From Deltaproteobacteria bacterium (GTDB lineage: Bacteria > Desulfobacterota > GWC2-55-46): a DNA stretch of 6,602 nucleotides. How positions within the stretch are numbered: the first letter of the stretch is position 1; every line of letters starts with the position of its first letter. The position numbers and the translations under genes were made by a program. The stretch is taken from contig JACPGA010000201.1 of NCBI GenBank assembly GCA_016182705.1, positions 1 to 6,602 on the forward strand, given 5' to 3'. The notes under the pieces are model-generated. The model did no database searches, was not told the DNA's origin, and saw nothing but the letters and a program-made list of their open reading frames with translations. This document shows positions 5,824-6,602 of this stretch, piece after piece.

Positions 5824-6602
5824 GGTCCTCCTTGAGCCTCACGAACATCTCCCGCAGCTCCTGCATTTTAAGCTCTCTTCTCACCGCGAGCAGTGAAAAC
5901 TCTTCGAGGTCGTTTACGGTTTTTTTAAGCTTTGCCGAGGCATCTTCGGCATGCCTCCTTGCTGCCTCGAGCTCGGTGATTATCTTCCTGCGCTCTTCTA
6001 TATCGCGCCCTACGCAGCAGCAGCCCGCTACGATGCCTTCTTTCCAGAGGGGGACAGCGTTGAATTCATAAAAGCTGGCGGCCCCGCTTGCCATGATGAG
6101 CTTCAGGTCGATATTGCTGGCGGCTTCTCCTTCCTGAAGCTGGGCAAGCGCACTATTCCACCTGGGCTTCCATTCGCTTTCTATAAGATCCTGGAAGGGC
6201 CTGCCGAGCACTGCGTCTTCGGAGTACCCTGTCACATCAAGTGCAGCCTTGTTCACGAACAGGATGGAGCCGGATTTGTCGAGTTCAAGGAGGATGTCGG
6301 GTATGCTCATTAAAAGAGTCCTGTGCTGCTCCCTGTATTCGTCAAGGAGCGCCCCGGCGCTGAGCACGTATGATTTTATCGATTCGATCTCCGGGAGGAA
6401 CTTGCGTCCGGGCGGCGGCAAGCCTGGCCCTTTGCCCGAGGACGCGGAAGCAATGGCCTTGAGTGGTTTTATTATCTCGCTTGATAATACGAAATAGGCT
6501 GCGGCATGAAAGGCGAGCGCGGCGGCGGCGGCGACAGCGATCCCGGCGTTGAGGCCGCCTGCGTAAAAAACAGACAGGGCCAGCAGGGCCAGCAACGGAA
6601 AA
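5795..6602 (-). CDS. Membrane-anchored PAS-domain sensor protein without kinase domain (5' partial)
   Basis: At least 268 residues are visible. The frame is open to the window edge, and the first possible start (TTG at 6595) falls in a hydrophobic helix, so the true start probably lies outside the window. In numbering from that TTG: residues 1-14 and about 17-37 are hydrophobic (LLALLALSVFYAGG; an alanine-rich segment ending AAAYFVL), likely two membrane helices or a hairpin. IIKPLKAIA at 41-49 resembles the start of a HAMP-like linker, though degenerate. PAS lies about 92-203 (LLMSIPDILLELDKSGSILFVN, VTGYSEDAVLGRPF) and ends GCCCVGRDIEERRK, with three consecutive cysteines at 192-194. Residues about 204-260 form a coiled coil. 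There is no HisKA, ATPase or other output domain, so the signal is probably passed to the kinase encoded by the overlapping downstream gene. A frameshifted single sensor kinase is the alternative. Confidence 0.8.
   Translation of the reverse strand, partial: FPLLALLALSVFYAGGLNAGIAVAAAAALAFHAAAYFVLSSEIIKPLKAIASASSGKGPGLPPPGRKFLPEIESIKSYVLSAGALLDEYREQHRTLLMSIPDILLELDKSGSILFVNKAALDVTGYSEDAVLGRPFQDLIESEWKPRWNSALAQLQEGEAASNIDLKLIMASGAASFYEFNAVPLWKEGIVAGCCCVGRDIEERRKIITELEAARRHAEDASAKLKKTVNDLEEFSLLAVRRELKMQELREMFVRLKEDHEINKEFPV
5827..5833 (-). promoter_or_regulatory. Strong Shine-Dalgarno for the NtrB-like kinase, inside the upstream gene
   Basis: Minus-strand AAGGAGG lies three bases before the ATG at 5823 and is embedded in Leu-Lys-Glu codons near the end of the PAS gene. 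The match to the anti-Shine-Dalgarno is full-length but the spacing is short. It argues that the 29-base overlap reflects a genuine independent start, not a sequencing frameshift. Confidence 0.6.

Overview
The window comes from a Gram-negative bacterium of moderate-to-high GC content. The best evidence for this is a stand-alone ADP-heptose synthase (RfaE2/HldC), an enzyme of lipopolysaccharide inner-core assembly. The richness in multi-PAS sensor kinases, an Rcp1-type response regulator and the comF/rfaE2 neighbourhood would suit a free-living Deltaproteobacteria- or Nitrospirota-like lineage. That placement is an impression from gene content and was not tested. Gene density is near complete: no non-coding stretch exceeds about 45 bases, and no RNA gene, mobile element, CRISPR array or convincing intrinsic terminator was seen.

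Plus strand, 16-3360: a two-component pair. The first gene begins at 16 behind a good Shine-Dalgarno and encodes a membrane-anchored multi-PAS histidine kinase (TM1, periplasmic double-Cache-type domain, TM2, HAMP, three PAS domains, HisKA, HATPase_c). The gene is broken. Sensor coding runs in one frame to about 745 and resumes in another frame from about 750, and roughly the last 45-60 residues of the membrane-proximal Cache half appear to be missing. The kinase stop overlaps the start of a single-domain Rcp1-like response regulator (TGATG).

Minus strand, 6602 down to 3354: four co-directional genes closely spaced, probably one operon. In transcription order they are a membrane/PAS protein without a kinase domain (5' end outside the window), a soluble NtrB-like PAS histidine kinase overlapping it by 29 bases, a ComF-family phosphoribosyltransferase, and RfaE2. 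The first two look like a sensor and a kinase encoded as separate polypeptides. The last two are housekeeping genes with no obvious functional link to the signalling pair.

The two transcription units converge, and their stop codons overlap by 7 bases at 3354-3360. I see no previously undescribed system here. The points most worth a second look are the out-of-frame lesion in the first kinase, the split sensor/kinase arrangement, and an atypical residue after the conserved lysine of the response regulator.
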